Positions 1 through 11,425 of a stretch of 64,000 nucleotides of DNA are shown here, one piece after another. The stretch spans positions 750,501 through 814,500 of the forward strand of contig JAMJFZ010001089.1 of NCBI GenBank assembly GCA_026225945.1, in the 5' to 3' direction. Source of the stretch: Cricetomys ansorgei (Eukaryota; Chordata; Mammalia; Rodentia; Nesomyidae). The translations under genes were made by a program, and so were the position numbers. The notes under the pieces are model-generated. The model did not search any database. It was not told where the DNA came from and was given only the letters and a program-made list of their open reading frames with translations. The stretch's first letter is position 1. Each line of letters begins with the position of its first letter.

Positions 1-854
1 TACATTTGGACCCCTACTCTGGCGTATTGCTACCTCAAGAACGTCCCCAGTGTTGAGGTTTCTATTAGTAAACTAGAAGAGGTGAGGACGCAACCATAGT
101 GCTTTTCAAAGTTGGTTTCTAAACACAGAAGCATCCCCATAGGTCTAATGTCCAACTGGAGGACTTCATTTTCATTGGTTGCTATACCTCTCTATAAAAG
201 ATCAGGGCTGTCAGCGGGGTCCTAGCAACCCCAACAAACCCCTGGAACATTCCCTGTTCTTTTTATCCCCACTCTTTAATACGAATTTTAAAAAATTAGT
301 ATGCTCATTATCATTCCTAAAAGGCATTGAGAGTAAGACAATGCTGCTTGGAACTTTTTCAATGAAATCAGGGAAGATAATTGGCAGCTAGGATAATTCT
401 AACTAATGCTATTTGGATAGAGGATCTATTTCCTTGGCTGTTCTGATTTGGATACAACTGGTATGAGCAATGTTCCCAAATTTATGCCAGCTAATTATAT
501 TACCAAGGAAGAAAGATCTGTCTTATTTCAAGCCCGTGGACCACCATGTCTGGTACCATGCGAAAGAACGTAATTAGGAGGAAGCAGCCATTCCAGATCT
601 ATCAGGTCACTGGGGAGGAAGCAACTGTGCCCAGGGCAGGTGAGGGGAGGCTTTTGAGAGGAGAAGGGATTCCGTGGATGGTGCAGGCTGAGTAGAAATT
701 CAGTGAGGGTCAAAAGGAAGAATACCTGAGGCCACAGGACAGAGCACAGGGATCCCAAGTCATGAGGAATAGAGCATGTTCCATGTTCAGGAGCAGCCTA
801 GAACTCTGGCTTTCTCTTCATGAAGTGAAAGGAGGTCTATGGAGAACCCCAATA
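1..854. other. no recognised feature
   Basis: Single-copy-looking sequence. I see no SINE, LTR, tandem repeat or exon with matched splice sites on either strand. Short open frames here have no recognisable domain. Confidence 0.5.
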
Positions 855-1120
855 GGGGTCATATGCACAGATAACAGACTCTGGTGGGCCCAAAAATAAT
901 TTCTTATAGTTCTGAAGCCAGCGAAGTCTGAGGTCAAGGTATCAAACTCTGCTGAAGGTCTTGCTGATGTGTCCTCACCTGGAGAAAGGCAGAAGGGCGA
1001 GTGGATGAAGCACATCTTTGCTTCTTGGCAGAAGAGGAGAAATGAGTCCTCTAAGCACCCATTCGTGGTGGCAGAAGACCTCCCCAAAGGACACCTCCAA
1101 ACACAGTGGCATCAGAGATT
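855..1120 (-). repeat. ancient MaLR (MLT1-like) LTR fragment, antisense
   Basis: On the plus strand the order of words matches the reverse complement of MaLR LTRs: a 'cagttctg aagcc' block, then 'gaggtcaaggt', then 'gtgtcctcacctgg', then 'agaagggcgag', then a 'tcctctaag' block. The copy is strongly diverged and its ends are approximate. The family label rests on remembered MaLR word order, so a related mammalian LTR is possible. Confidence 0.4.
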
Positions 1121-1395
1121 GCTTCCGTGTCATGAGGCTTTGAAGGGGACATTCCGGGCACGTTCCAGGCTAAACTTGGAATCTCAATGAACAGCAGCAA
1201 CACAAACTCTTGAGAAAGGGAGAGATGGCTGACTCTTGAATCTGACCATGCTTTTATAAGAGCAAGGTAAAGGCGATTCTGAGTCTCAGTTTCCCTATGT
1301 GTGTGATCATCTGAGATCTGAAGGGCTCACAACACTGTGCACACTGTATTCTGTTGTATTAACTTCCTTTCCTATTGCACAGACAAAATATCTAA

Positions 1396-1754
1396 TGTTG
1401 TGATTTACATGGGCATGTCTTCCATGGAGCCTGTGTTCGAACACTTAGTCCCCACTTGTGAGCAGGTCTTGCAGTAGAGCCTCGCTGGAGGAAATGAATG
1501 GCTGGAGACTCACTTTGAGGTTTTATAGCCTGTCCCAACTTCCTGCCCTTTCTACTTCCCATTCTGCTAAGACATGAGGAGCTGAGGAGTGAGGCACACT
1601 CCCACCGACATGGAGTTGCCTGCACTGTGCCTTCCCCACCGTAATTCGCTAACTGTATCCTCTTAAACCGTGAGACAAAATAAATCTTTCCTCTCTTAAA
1701 CTGCTTCTTGCCAGGTATTTGATCACAGCAATGAGGAAAGTTATTAACGTGCCA
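1396..1754 (+). repeat. MT-type MaLR solo LTR (MTD-like)
   Basis: The element starts with TGTTGTG. It carries the MT block 'gtgttcgaacacttagtcccc', then 'gaggttttatagcctg' followed by 'cacttcctg'-like words, then 'cgtgagacaaaataaatctttcct' with an AATAAA at 1679-1684. It ends with 'caggtatttgatcacagcaatgagg'. Length (about 360 bp) and order fit a complete MT LTR. Two further MT copies in the window (32430 and 53543) share these words in the same order. Non-autonomous ERVL-class element; no internal region adjoins it. Confidence 0.8.
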
Positions 1755-2192
1755 GATAAAAACCAACTTACAGAAGAGAGATTTTTATCTTTGCTCACAG
1801 TTTTAAGAGCTACCGTCCATCATAGAGAAGACACGGTGGAAGATGTCTTCCTGGTGGTAGGTGTGTGCAACTGGGAGTCTCCTCCTTTCATCTTGTCAGA
1901 GCAGGAAGTGGGGCCAACCCTCCCTCTGATTTCCCCACAGTCAACCCCCTCCCTCTTGTGAGGCTCTACCTCCTCAGAGTCCTACAATCTACCTAGATGA
2001 CATCATCAACTGGGGACTAAATATTCCAACCTATAAGCCCGCAGGAACATTGCACATCCAAACCACAACACCTTTTGAGGACTACTCTGCTTACTGTATC
2101 ATAGCAAATATTTACAATCTGAAGTCAGCCAAAATGTCTTGTATCTTAGAAATCATTTGCTTTCCTGGCTTAATTTTAAAAGCAAAACACCC

Positions 2193-2193
<1 letters not shown>
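1755..2193. other. unassigned, possible LTR relic
   Basis: No gene. Around 1925-2075 the words 'gaggctctacctcctcag', 'atattccaacctataagccc' and 'ccaaaccacaaca' recall the antisense 5' end of a MaLR LTR, but this is too diverged to assign. Confidence 0.3.

Positions 2194-2232
<39 letters not shown>
2194..2232 (+). repeat. pure poly(A) tract, about 39 bp
   Basis: An uninterrupted run of A follows CCCC. No SINE body is recognisable immediately upstream, so it is either an orphan retroposition tail or a slippage-expanded homopolymer. Confidence 0.9.
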
Positions 2233-2235
<3 letters not shown>

Positions 2236-2933
2236 CAACAACAAATCTGTTAAAACAACATGGTCAGGCAGGCTTAGGCAGATGCATAAAATAGTGATTT
2301 TTAATCCTTTCTATAAAAGTCACAGACTTCCCATAATCTCTTACTTCCTCGGGTTTCTCATTCGCCATTTCTCTGATTTCACACTTCTGCCCACTGCCTC
2401 TCGCTCCTGGAAGTTAAGGACTTTGCCTTCTAATCCAAGCTCTCTTCAAGCTACAATTTCCACATATAGAAAGTGTGCGAGAGAAATGTACAGAAAACAC
2501 ATTTCCCCCGTCTCACTACAGAAGAGCTATGTTAAATTATGATAATGATGTTCTTAGTACTTTGTGGGTTCTTTTGTGGAAGTTATTAAGGCATAGTTTC
2601 TCATGCCCATTCAGCATGCTGGGAAACAGTACAGCCAGAAGAGCAGCTCTGCTGGGGGTCTTGGTTGGAAGAAGTTGAGAAGAAGCTCCATGTTCCTGAC
2701 TCTCCTTCGCCTGGTGAGATCTGTCTAGCAGCTCACAGGAAGCTCCTTCCACCTCATCAAGGAGGGAGCTCTTCCTAGTGAGTAACAGTGAGTACAGCCC
2801 CTTGTCTTTAGCTAGCAGGGATGGGACATCCCTTTACTGTTCGAATGGCTGTTGAATTTCACTATATAGTCCAGGCTAACCTTAAACCCCTGACTCTCTT
2901 TGCTTCCATGTCCAGTTAAGAGGGTTATTTCTT
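2233..2933. other. no recognised feature
   Basis: Nothing assignable on either strand. The right end grades into a (TTCC)n stretch at 2934-2955 that adjoins the poly(T) of the B1 element. Confidence 0.45.
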
Positions 2934-2955
2934 TCCTTCCTTCCTTCCTTTCTTC

Positions 2956-3108
2956 TTTTTTTTTTTTCCCAAGATAAGATTTTTCTGTTGTAACTCTGGC
3001 TGTCCTAGAACCCACTCTGTAGACCAGGCTGGCCTCAAACTCACAGAAATCCACCTGCCTCTGCCTCCCAAGTACTGGGACTAAAGGTGTGCATCACCGC
3101 CATCCAGC
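2956..3108 (-). repeat. B1 SINE
   Basis: A T-run is followed by the reverse complement of B1: 'ctctggctgtcctagaaccc', 'gtagaccaggctggcctcaa', 'atccacctgcctctgcctcc' and 'accgccatccagct'. It is full length and diverged. A (TTCC)n microsatellite has grown next to the tail. 7SL-derived, non-coding. Confidence 0.92.
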
Positions 3109-4165
3109 TGAAATGGCTCATTTCCAGTGCCACCTCATTCACTTTGCCATGTGGAAGAACAAGAAAGAAAGTCCAGCTAGAGAGCTGTGTGGTTTTCAGG
3201 CTTCTGTGCAAACCTTCTGTGCTGTCTCTGGGCCTAGACCCACGACTGCATGGCACATTACAGGGATGCCACACTCCAGGAATTAGCCAGCCTTGAATAT
3301 TCCCGTTGACAAAGCTACTCCCAGTTCCAGCCCCCTCAAAGCCAATTTCTTTCTGGAATCTCCTCTTCCTCACTATCACCAAATTGCAATGTGAGGGGGA
3401 CTTGCTTCTAATCCTAAAAGGAATTCCCTGCAGGGCCTTCTCTCCTTCCCAGTCCTTGCTCCCATTAACCTAACAAGTGCTTTTGTTCCTATAGAGAAGA
3501 TGTCGACATTGTCCCATGTTGGCCAGGTAGCAAGCATGGTGAGAGGGTAACCAGTCGTCATCACACAGCTAGTGAGCCAGCCTGCCAGGGAGGGCAGAGG
3601 CTGAAGCACATGGAGACCAGGCTAGGTCATTGTTTCTGCAATCTATTCCTCTGACAGGAATGAAAGGGAGTCATTAAGATAAAACGGGAAGTGCTGGCAG
3701 GGAAGCAGGCAGGGAAGCTGAGACTCTGTCCAGCTGCAAGTCCTCCAGAATTGCCACAATCTGGCATAGTTAAGCTGAGGACAGCATCAGTGGAACCTGA
3801 CAAGATGGGCAGGACCACTGGGCCAAAAGAGGCCACGACAGAATGCAGGGATCCAAGGGAACTACCAGGAAGGAACTTCCCTCCCTCTCCCCTACCACAC
3901 CAGAACACTATAAAGACTGAGGCTGCAGAGGCCAACATCTCCCAGTCTCCCTCCTCAGCGTGTACCACAGGAGCCTGCTGGAGCAGAGGGTTCTGAGAAC
4001 ACCTTTCAACTTGATGCAGCTACAAACTCCACCGGCATTCTTCTTATTTCTGATTTTCCATTATTTAATTTCCACTTCTGCATACGTCTCATGATGACTT
4101 TGCATCTGTATGTTGCTGTCAGTTTGTAGGACTGTATGTTTCCCCACATAGTGTGCTCTATGGCG
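3109..4165. other. no recognised feature
   Basis: About 1 kb without a recognisable repeat or exon. The open frames on both strands around 3041-3609 and 3627-3996 show no domain and overlap each other, as expected by chance. Confidence 0.45.
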
Positions 4166-4166
4166 C

Positions 4167-4170
<4 letters not shown>

Positions 4171-4223
<53 letters not shown>

Positions 4224-4307
4224 ACTATATGTATATTACAATATATATACACAATATATATATTGTATATATATATATATACAGTTACAATATATATATA
4301 TTGTAAC
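4171..4307. repeat. (TA)n microsatellite with palindromic end
   Basis: A pure TA run spans about 4173-4220. Interrupted TA/TATG blocks follow, and the element ends in a perfect 24-bp palindrome at 4284-4307 (GTTACAA, five TA units, TTGTAAC). It can extrude as a cruciform. Open frames across it (Tyr/Ile repeats) are low-complexity artefacts. Confidence 0.95.
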
Positions 4308-5315
4308 TCCCATAGTTTTAACAATCTCTGAAATCTGTGTACTCTAACAGTATTCTGACTTTTCCCTCGCAGCCTGACTTTACCTACCCTGGTTTTTCTT
4401 TCTTCTCGTTGTCTATAATACCTATACCTTTCTTCACTCACTCTAATTCCCTCCCAATCCTAATCTTACTAACTCCATATGATCCTTGATTGTTGATCCT
4501 CCAACAATCACTATGTTTTTGTTTTTTTTTAAGCCACTGTAGTTAATTGGCTAGTACAACATTTGACTAGTTTTACTATTTAGCCCTGTGGTTGTTCTCA
4601 CAGTTAACAGCCTATCCAAAGAATTATATGCCAGGCACCCTGAGTTCCTGGAGTGAGGAAATATTATCTGAAATATACACTTAACTCCACCACATCCAAG
4701 TCCCACTTGAGCATTGCAAATACTTTAGCTGAAAAAGTAGAGCTGATTAAAAAAAAAAAAAAAAAGTCACAATGAAACAAGACCAGATGCGTAAGTCCCG
4801 ATGTAGTAACACAGGAGAAATACACGGCAGCACAGCTCCTCCGATAACTATCGACCCGACCACAGTTGCATCTAGTCAATGTCAGTTAGATAAAATAAAT
4901 GATAATTAGAAGTATAGTCAAATACACACGTTTCTGAATGAAATAAGGAAGAATATGCACGCTATGAAAGAGGAATTTAACACATAAGTAGAAACTGTGA
5001 AGAAAAACTATTTTGAGATGCTCAAAATTAAAAAAAAAAAGTCTAAAAAGTAATAGTGCTATATATATGACACCAAAAGGACCACAATCTATGGGTTATA
5101 GCCATAGAAGAAGGAAAGGCATTGAGAATATCTTCAAAAGAGTCATAATCGAAAGTCTCTCAGAGTTGGGAAAAGAGATGCCAGCCTCAGCATGGGAGGC
5201 ATTTAGGGTACCAGAGATGGGGAGAGTGGGCTTCATGGCTGACCTTGCCCTCTGCCATTTTCTAGACAGCAACAGCACAGTTTGGGGAACGGATCATAGC
5301 TCAAGGTAGAAGATG
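4308..5315. other. no recognised feature
   Basis: AT-rich single-copy sequence with an A17 run near 4749 and an A10 run near 5030. No repeat family or exon recognised. Confidence 0.45.
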
Positions 5316-5541
5316 TTATTTTTAATTTATTTTTTAATGTTTAGTTTTATTTATGTGTCAACCTAAATGTGTGTACATGCACATGCATGTGTGTACCTGT
5401 GGAGGCCAGAAGGGGGCCTCAGAGCCTCCGGATCTGGGTTACAGGCAGTTGTGAGCTACCTAAGATAGATGCTGGAAGCTGAACTTTGGTCTTCTACAAA
5501 AGCAGCAAGCTCTTAACTGCTGAGCCACCTCTCCGGAGAGC
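5316..5541 (-). repeat. B2/B3-type SINE
   Basis: A poly(T)/AT stretch is followed by the reverse complement of a B2 body: 'ctgtggaggccagaagggg', 'ggatctgggttacaggcagttgtgagc', then the tRNA-derived head 'ctgctgagccacctctcc'. It is full length and diverged. Its Pol III A/B-box head is degenerate. Confidence 0.85.
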
Positions 5542-6311
5542 TTTAAAATAGATTTAAATTAGACCTTATGATCATGTTGAGCTCCTTTCTCTCCAGTTTT
5601 GAATTTACAAACCCAGGGCTAACCCAGTTTGCAAATGCCATTTGCATTGCAATAGATACTGGTCACAGAGAGTTGCAAGTGCCCAAGTTGTTACAGACAG
5701 ACTTTTCAGGAGCTCTACTTGATGGTTTTAGGGGAAGACTTCCTCCACTGAATGTGAGGAAATTGTCACCAGCTGTCATTTATTATCTGTAAGGAGTCAA
5801 AAAAATTTTTTTTGATTACCAGACCAACACAGAGGACTGCAGAAGAGAAATGTGGGAGAACCTGGCTCTTAGTGACATCATTGCGCTCGACAACTCTCAA
5901 GTCAGCATCTGGAGCTTGGCGTGTGATGGCTGAGGATTTGTCATTTCTTTAGTCTTTCTATTATTTGCAACTGAAAGCATCCTGATTGAGACATGGTGTC
6001 AGCAGGGACAGTATGAAGAGGGTTATAGGGTTAATAGCCCAGATACAGAGGCAGCCTGAGTGGGCAGCCTGTCCTTGTAAAATACATACACAGATGGAGT
6101 TGGCCCAAGGAACTTGAAGATAACCCTCTCTCTGAGCCAGGGAGCTCAAGCTTGAGGTGCAGAGCAGCAAAGCAGGGAACTTCAGGGAACCTCTGGAGAG
6201 CCAGTAGAATGTTACTGAGGTCTGTGTGTCCCCAGATCGCCACAACAGGCTCAACTGTAGGTGACACAATCCAGTGTGGGAGGAGGAGGGTGGGGATACT
6301 TGCAAGAACTA
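5542..6311. other. no recognised feature
   Basis: Single-copy-looking sequence, no exon or repeat assigned. Overlapping frames on the minus strand near 5961-6305 look like chance. Confidence 0.45.
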
Positions 6312-6405
6312 GTGATACATTTCTTAAGGCTTGCCACGGGACAGGTGCTGTGGTGAGTTGTTCACATATATTATGTCACTTTTTGCAATCATTAAACGCA
6401 AACAA
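6312..6405 (+). repeat. MIR SINE fragment
   Basis: The order 'gacaggtgctgtggtgag...ttcacatatattatgtcac...ttgcaatc' matches the MIR core ('caggcactgtgct...ttacatacattatctcatttaatcc'). Old mammalian tRNA-derived SINE, diverged, ends approximate. Confidence 0.5.
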
Positions 6406-7585
6406 CAAAACAAGCTTATGATCATAAGTGACGGTTGCTTCTGCTCTTAGAGGGGAGGGCATTTTGAGTCTAAGCGGACTTAGGTCCATATTCAAACATT
6501 CATCCATGGCACTCACTATGTGGAAAGATTTAAGAATATAATCACAAATCCAATCACCACTCATTATAAAATCTCTCGGAAGACTAGGAATTAAATAATG
6601 TCCTCACTGATAAAGGCAAAGACAAAAGAAGTTGAACAAACAAATCCTTTGTTCATATTATATATAATAATTAAAGACTAAATGTCTTTTCATACCCCTC
6701 CCCAAACAAGACGTGAATACCTGATTACATCTCCCATTCAGCATCGTATTGGACTGCTAAATAAGGCAAGAAAATAAAATTAAAGATGTTCAAAGAAGAA
6801 AAGAGGAACTAAGTTGTTCTGTTTTCGGGTAGTTTGACTGTCTACATAGGAAATCCCAAGTAATCCACAGGAAGGCTACTAAAACTAACCAGTGAGGTGA
6901 GCATGGTCATAGAACACAGTATCTGTATATGAAAGCAAGTAGCTCTTTCTGTACACAAGTATTGGATGATTGGAAACAAAAATTCAAGTTCAGAGTAGGC
7001 AAGAGGTAGAGAGTAGGAATCAGGCAGGCATTGATTACTAAGTTCTATCATGCCTGCCACCACCATGTCTAGACTTACTGTCAGTAGAAGGGCAGCTGCA
7101 CTTTGGTTCTCGTGGGCTCACAGGGCACATTGCTAAGCCAGATGTCACAGACTCAAGGAAACAGGACTGGGTTGCAGATCTCTGTGACGGAGATGATTTA
7201 TGTTTCCCTTCTGTAGGATTTGAGTTAAGACTGGAACATGACAGAGACTGAAGCGTATGCTATAAAGAGACCATTCCCAGTAGAAATTAGAACAATCTCA
7301 CCTTATCCATGGTTTCCATTTCTGTCCCCAGGCTCTGAAATAACACATATAATGAAACAACCCCTTACTTTTACATTGCACACCCTTCTGAGTAGGATGA
7401 TTAAACCTCATGTCATCTCACTCTATCCTGCCCAAGATGTGGACTGTCCTTTCATCCAGTGTGTCCACACTATACACACTACCCATCCATTAGTCACTCA
7501 GTAGCCATGTCAGTAGCCGTGTCACCTGTCCCATGATGTTGTGACAGTGCTAATCCTCAAAGAACACTTTCATAGTAGTAGAATT
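6406..7585. other. no recognised feature
   Basis: AT-rich stretch of about 1.2 kb with no repeat family or exon I can support. Confidence 0.4.
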
Positions 7586-7875
7586 GTCCTAGTTTCGCTG
7601 TGATAAAATGACCAAAGCAATTTAGGGGAGAAAGGGCTTATTTTAGCTCATAATTCCAGGTTACAGTCTATCATTGCAGGGAAGTCAAGGTGGTAGGATC
7701 TTGAAACAATTAGTCACATCAGATCCATAGTCAAGGGCAGAGAAATCAATGCATGCATGCATGCATCTCGTGCTTAGCCCACTTTCTTCATCCTTCTACA
7801 GTCCAGGATCAAAACCTAGGGAATGACGCCACCTAAAGTAGGCTGGACCTTCCTACATTAATCAAGACAATCCTT
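7586..7875 (+). repeat. muroid interspersed repeat, family not named
   Basis: The text 'gctgtgataaaatgacc...gagaaagggcttattttagctca...attccaggttacag...gaagtcaagg...tacagtccaggatc...aatcaagacaat' is a word order I know as common in muroid genomes. I cannot name the family reliably. A TGCA-repeat lies inside at about 7750-7766. The LTR copy at 7876 interrupts its right end. Confidence 0.5.
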
Positions 7876-8035
7876 TGTTGTGGAAGTTTACTTTTAGTTA
7901 TGTATAGAATAATTGTTTTTTGCACGGTTGGGTGAGGGGCTTCCTAGGTCTCAGCATTTTGTATTGTCTGCAGGTGTTGGATTTCTGTGGAGGATGTTTG
8001 ATTGCTAATGATCACCTTCTTCCAGGGTTAAGGAA
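7876..8035 (+). mobile_element. solo-LTR family X, copy 1 (5' part)
   Basis: Begins TGTTGTGGAAGTTTA and continues with 'ttgggtgaggggcttcctagg' and 'gtctgcaggtgttgg', the same as the four other copies. Similarity fades after about 150 bp, so only the 5' part is supported. An AATAAA near 8122 lies in sequence that does not align with the other copies. Confidence 0.65.
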
Positions 8036-8759
8036 CCCCTATGGACTTGAAAGAACTTCCTGGTCAACTAGTGTCCCCCTGGCTCAGACTGAGGGAAAGG
8101 AGTCTGGAAAATCTTTTCTGAATAAAGAACAGAAACAAATGGCGATACAGATGCTTAGGAGGAAAGGGCTGGTCAGAACAAGAGTCATCTAGTCATCTGT
8201 CAATCCTTGGGTGGGGCACAGGCATAGACAACATAACTTGATAAGAAGATTACACTCCATCATTCAATTAACTGGGCATTCTTATAGACCTGCAGATGAA
8301 CACTGCATAGCACACAGAGACAGGCCTTCCAAACCGGCAGTGAGATCAATGTCCACCATCCGAGTAGAGGGTAAGTGAAGGAAGGAGATCTTTAACTGAG
8401 CCATTTGTACCTGCCCAGCAGCTGACTCAGTCTTCGACTTGTTTAATAAGCCATAGGGTGTTTAGTGTACCTGTCTTGGCCTGTGAGTCCTCAGATTCAT
8501 GCTCGTCTTTCCCCTTCAGTCCCAGAAAGCAGGCCTCACCCCTGATTCTGAGTTCCTCAACATTCTGTGTTCTCTGGCAAGGAGTGGGAGTGTGGGAAGG
8601 TGGAAGGTACCAGACATTCTTCCTCTTGACCTCAAGCATCTTCTCAAAATGCCTTACCTATGGCCCCATGAATTAATTAAGTTCTAGAGATTCAAGAACA
8701 CAGTTCCAACATTTGCTTAACTCTAATGAGAGGTTTCTGATTCTCCTCAAACACAAACA
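8036..8759. other. no recognised feature
   Basis: May include a diverged continuation of the preceding LTR. No exon or named repeat seen. Confidence 0.35.
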
Positions 8760-9042
8760 TAGTGAACGATGTCATGGTGAGAGCACGCATGAATGGGAGA
8801 AATGATGTGAGCAGACAAAGCGACACAGAGGTTCAGAGGCCAAGGTCACTCTTTCATAGCAACTCATTCAGGAAGAACTAACCAAGTCCACAAGAACTGT
8901 ACTGATCTCTACTAGGTGCAGTGCTCAATTACCTGTCACTAGGGCCTACCTCTTAAAGGCCTCTGCCACTTCAATACCATCATCATAAGGACCAAGGACT
9001 CAAAACAGGAATCCTTGGGGAGACATTCAAACCATAGCATCC
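8760..9042 (-). repeat. MaLR-like LTR, antisense
   Basis: The right end reads 'agggcctacctcttaaaggcc', 'aataccatcatcataaggacc', then 'gacattcaaaccatagca', the antisense 5' end of MaLR LTRs. The left part has 'catgaatggg' and 'gagagc' words in the expected order. Diverged; the left boundary is uncertain. Confidence 0.5.
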
Positions 9043-10189
9043 TACTTCCTAGAAAGCCTCATTATGTATCTAGCTCCTTTGGAGTTATCCAGCTCTTGAC
9101 TCCTAATATAGCTCCACCGTCTGTATATAGGTAAGGCTTGCTTGTATATAGGTAAGTGCCAACCGGTAGGACCCTTCCCACCCTCTGTATGGCCCCTTGG
9201 CTGCATCACTTGCATAAGCATTACTGTGCAGTGAATTTCTTTGAGGTAAGCATTTACAGCCACTTCTGCTGTCTCGGTTCATCCCTGATTGATACTCCTA
9301 CAAACTGTCTAATAATCTGGGGTCTTTTCTTTAGTTGCTGTTATTGTATAGTCTCTCTCAGTATCTGTGCGTCCTGATTGTTCCAGGACCCTGCCGACGG
9401 CTCAAGTCTCTTTGCCTGAACTCAAATAGCATTTGCATATCATATGACTTGCGCGTGTCCTCCCGTGTACTTTAACTCATCTGCAAATGTCATGTAAGTG
9501 GTTTCTATAGTGACAAGGAAAGGCTCTCTGTGATACATTGGTCCTCTATGCTGAACTCGCAGATGTGGAGGGTCAACTGGATCATTCTTCCACTAACTGC
9601 CTGAGAAAAAGCCAGTCCATACCAGTTTTTTCACAGGTGAGAAAACAGACTAAGTACATTTTGTCTAGGAGAAGCTGAAATGAAATATACAAAAAAAAAA
9701 AAATCTTTCTGACCCCTGGAGTATGTCTGCTCCCAACGCAGTTAGACACATGGTCTGTTGTATCAACCGCCTTCCTCTGTGAGGCATGCGATATTTCCTG
9801 CAGCTTTTAGTGGAATGCAATAGCGCATGCTGTTGCCTCCGTTAGAATTTCAGAGGGACATGAGTGACATTGCATAAATCTACTCCTAAATCCTAACACA
9901 GGATACCAGATCCTGGACCACATTTCAATTATCTGCCAGGAGTTAGCATTTGCTGTCAAAACATTTGCTACCTGGTTTCAGAATCACAGTGGGTAGATTC
10001 TTCACACACTGTCAATGTAATGAGAGCCCCTTGTGAGGAGCAGCGGGGGTGCCTCCCCGTGGAGCCAGATATTACCCTTGCCATCTGTGCTTTTAAATGC
10101 CAGTTACAGACAGAGAGAATAGAACTAAAGCTCACCTAAATCCTCCCTTAAAGCTAGAGTCTCTCACTTTGGTTTTAAATTTTTATTAA
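9043..10189. other. no recognised feature
   Basis: Contains an A13 run near 9691. No repeat family or splice-flanked exon recognised. Confidence 0.4.
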
Positions 10190-10349
10190 GGGGCTGGAGA
10201 GATGGCTCAGAGGTTAAGAGCATGAACTGCTCTTACAGAGTAACCAGGGTCAGTTCCCAGTAGCTCTCAACTGCCTATAGTTGCAGCTCCAGTGGAGCCA
10301 GCACCTTCTTCTGGAGTCTATGGGCATCTGCACACACATGTATGCATAC

Positions 10350-10382
<33 letters not shown>
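10190..10382 (+). repeat. B2 SINE with (CA)n tail
   Basis: Starts 'ggggctggagagatggctcag', continues with 'ggttaagagcatgaactgctctt' and 'cttcttctggagtct', and ends in about 16 CA units (10351-10382). The tail has turned into a CA microsatellite. tRNA-derived Pol III SINE. Confidence 0.93.
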
Positions 10383-10383
<1 letters not shown>

Positions 10384-10682
10384 CCAAAGGTAAAGCTTCG
10401 TAAACAAATGAATTGACTATTGACAAGCTACAACTGCATATATTTGCTGTTGTTCGCACATAAACATGAAATTGACACTGAGTCAAATGAGGCAGCATAT
10501 ACGACACCTCAATACATACATTTCCTCCCCCATCTGACTAAAACGTCCATAAATTTCTCCCACAAGGACTAAAACTTAAAGTGAAGCAGAACTCAGAATC
10601 TTGAAAGCCCAGCGTGTCACAGACTGATCTCCTAGGCATAAGAAACACATGCAAATTCACTATGGAAATGGTGATTTTTAAA

Positions 10683-10756
10683 AACCGGTCAGCGATGTAG
10701 CTCAGTGGTAAAGTGCTTGCCTAGTAGGGCGGGGGCCTGATTTCCATTCCTAGAAT
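10683..10756 (+). repeat. ID SINE
   Basis: Contains 'gatgtagctcagtggtaaagtgcttgcctag' followed by a degenerate 'ggttcaatcc'-like B box, the tRNA-Ala/BC1-derived ID body of about 75 bp. It resembles a tRNA gene by its A box but lacks a complete cloverleaf and is a SINE. Confidence 0.8.
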
Positions 10757-10929
10757 CATTCAAACCAACTAAGAAAACTGTTCTTATTTGATTTGCTTTA
10801 TTTAGACGCTTTTAATTATGCAACTTTATGTCCCCCTCAAGACTGGTAAGAGGTAAAGAAATTGGACCAGTCTTTAGCTCCATCCTCTTTGGTGAGAACT
10901 CTTCTCATCTGGCTAAGATTTGGGTCCTT

Positions 10930-11425
10930 GTTCTTATTGTGAAAAAAAAAAAAGCTTTATCGAGATATGATTGACAGGCAACACATTTTTACAAACAGTG
11001 TTATTGACAAGTTTTGACAAGTATTTACAAGACCATCACCAATTAGGAGAGTGAGCATATCCTCCAGAAACTTAGAAAAGGGTGTTGGGGAAGTGTACTC
11101 ATGAGTTTTCATTTTTGCTCATTTTTTTATTTTAAATATAAATCAGTGCTTTGTCAGTATAATCACAAAGTCGTGCGCTTATTCCCACTGTGTAATTCAA
11201 GAACATCTCCTCATCCTAGGAGAAGTCTGTACCGTCTGGGAATCTCTCCCCTCCTCCCACCCTCCAGTCCTTGGCAATTCTACTCTATTTTTTTATTTCT
11301 GTAGATTTGCTTATTTTGGACAGTTCATATACATGGGATCTTATAACATGTAGATTTTCTGTCTGTTGTCATTCACTTCATGTATTGGTGTCAGATTCAC
11401 CTGTTGTATAAAGTATTAATACAGC
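10930..11425 (-). mobile_element. ancient L1 (L1M-type) 3' region
   Basis: On the plus strand it reads as the reverse complement of an L1M 3' UTR: 'agctttatcgagatatgattgacag', 'aagttttgacaag', 'accatcacc', 'gagcatatcc', 'tatacatgggatcttataacatg', 'gtctgttgtcattcacttcatg'. It is interrupted at about 11426 by a DNA-transposon relic and seems to resume at about 12481. Inactive. Confidence 0.65.

Noticed and set aside
10683..10756. tRNA gene
   Set aside because: The tRNA-like A box belongs to an ID SINE, and a cloverleaf cannot be completed. The same holds for B2 heads elsewhere.
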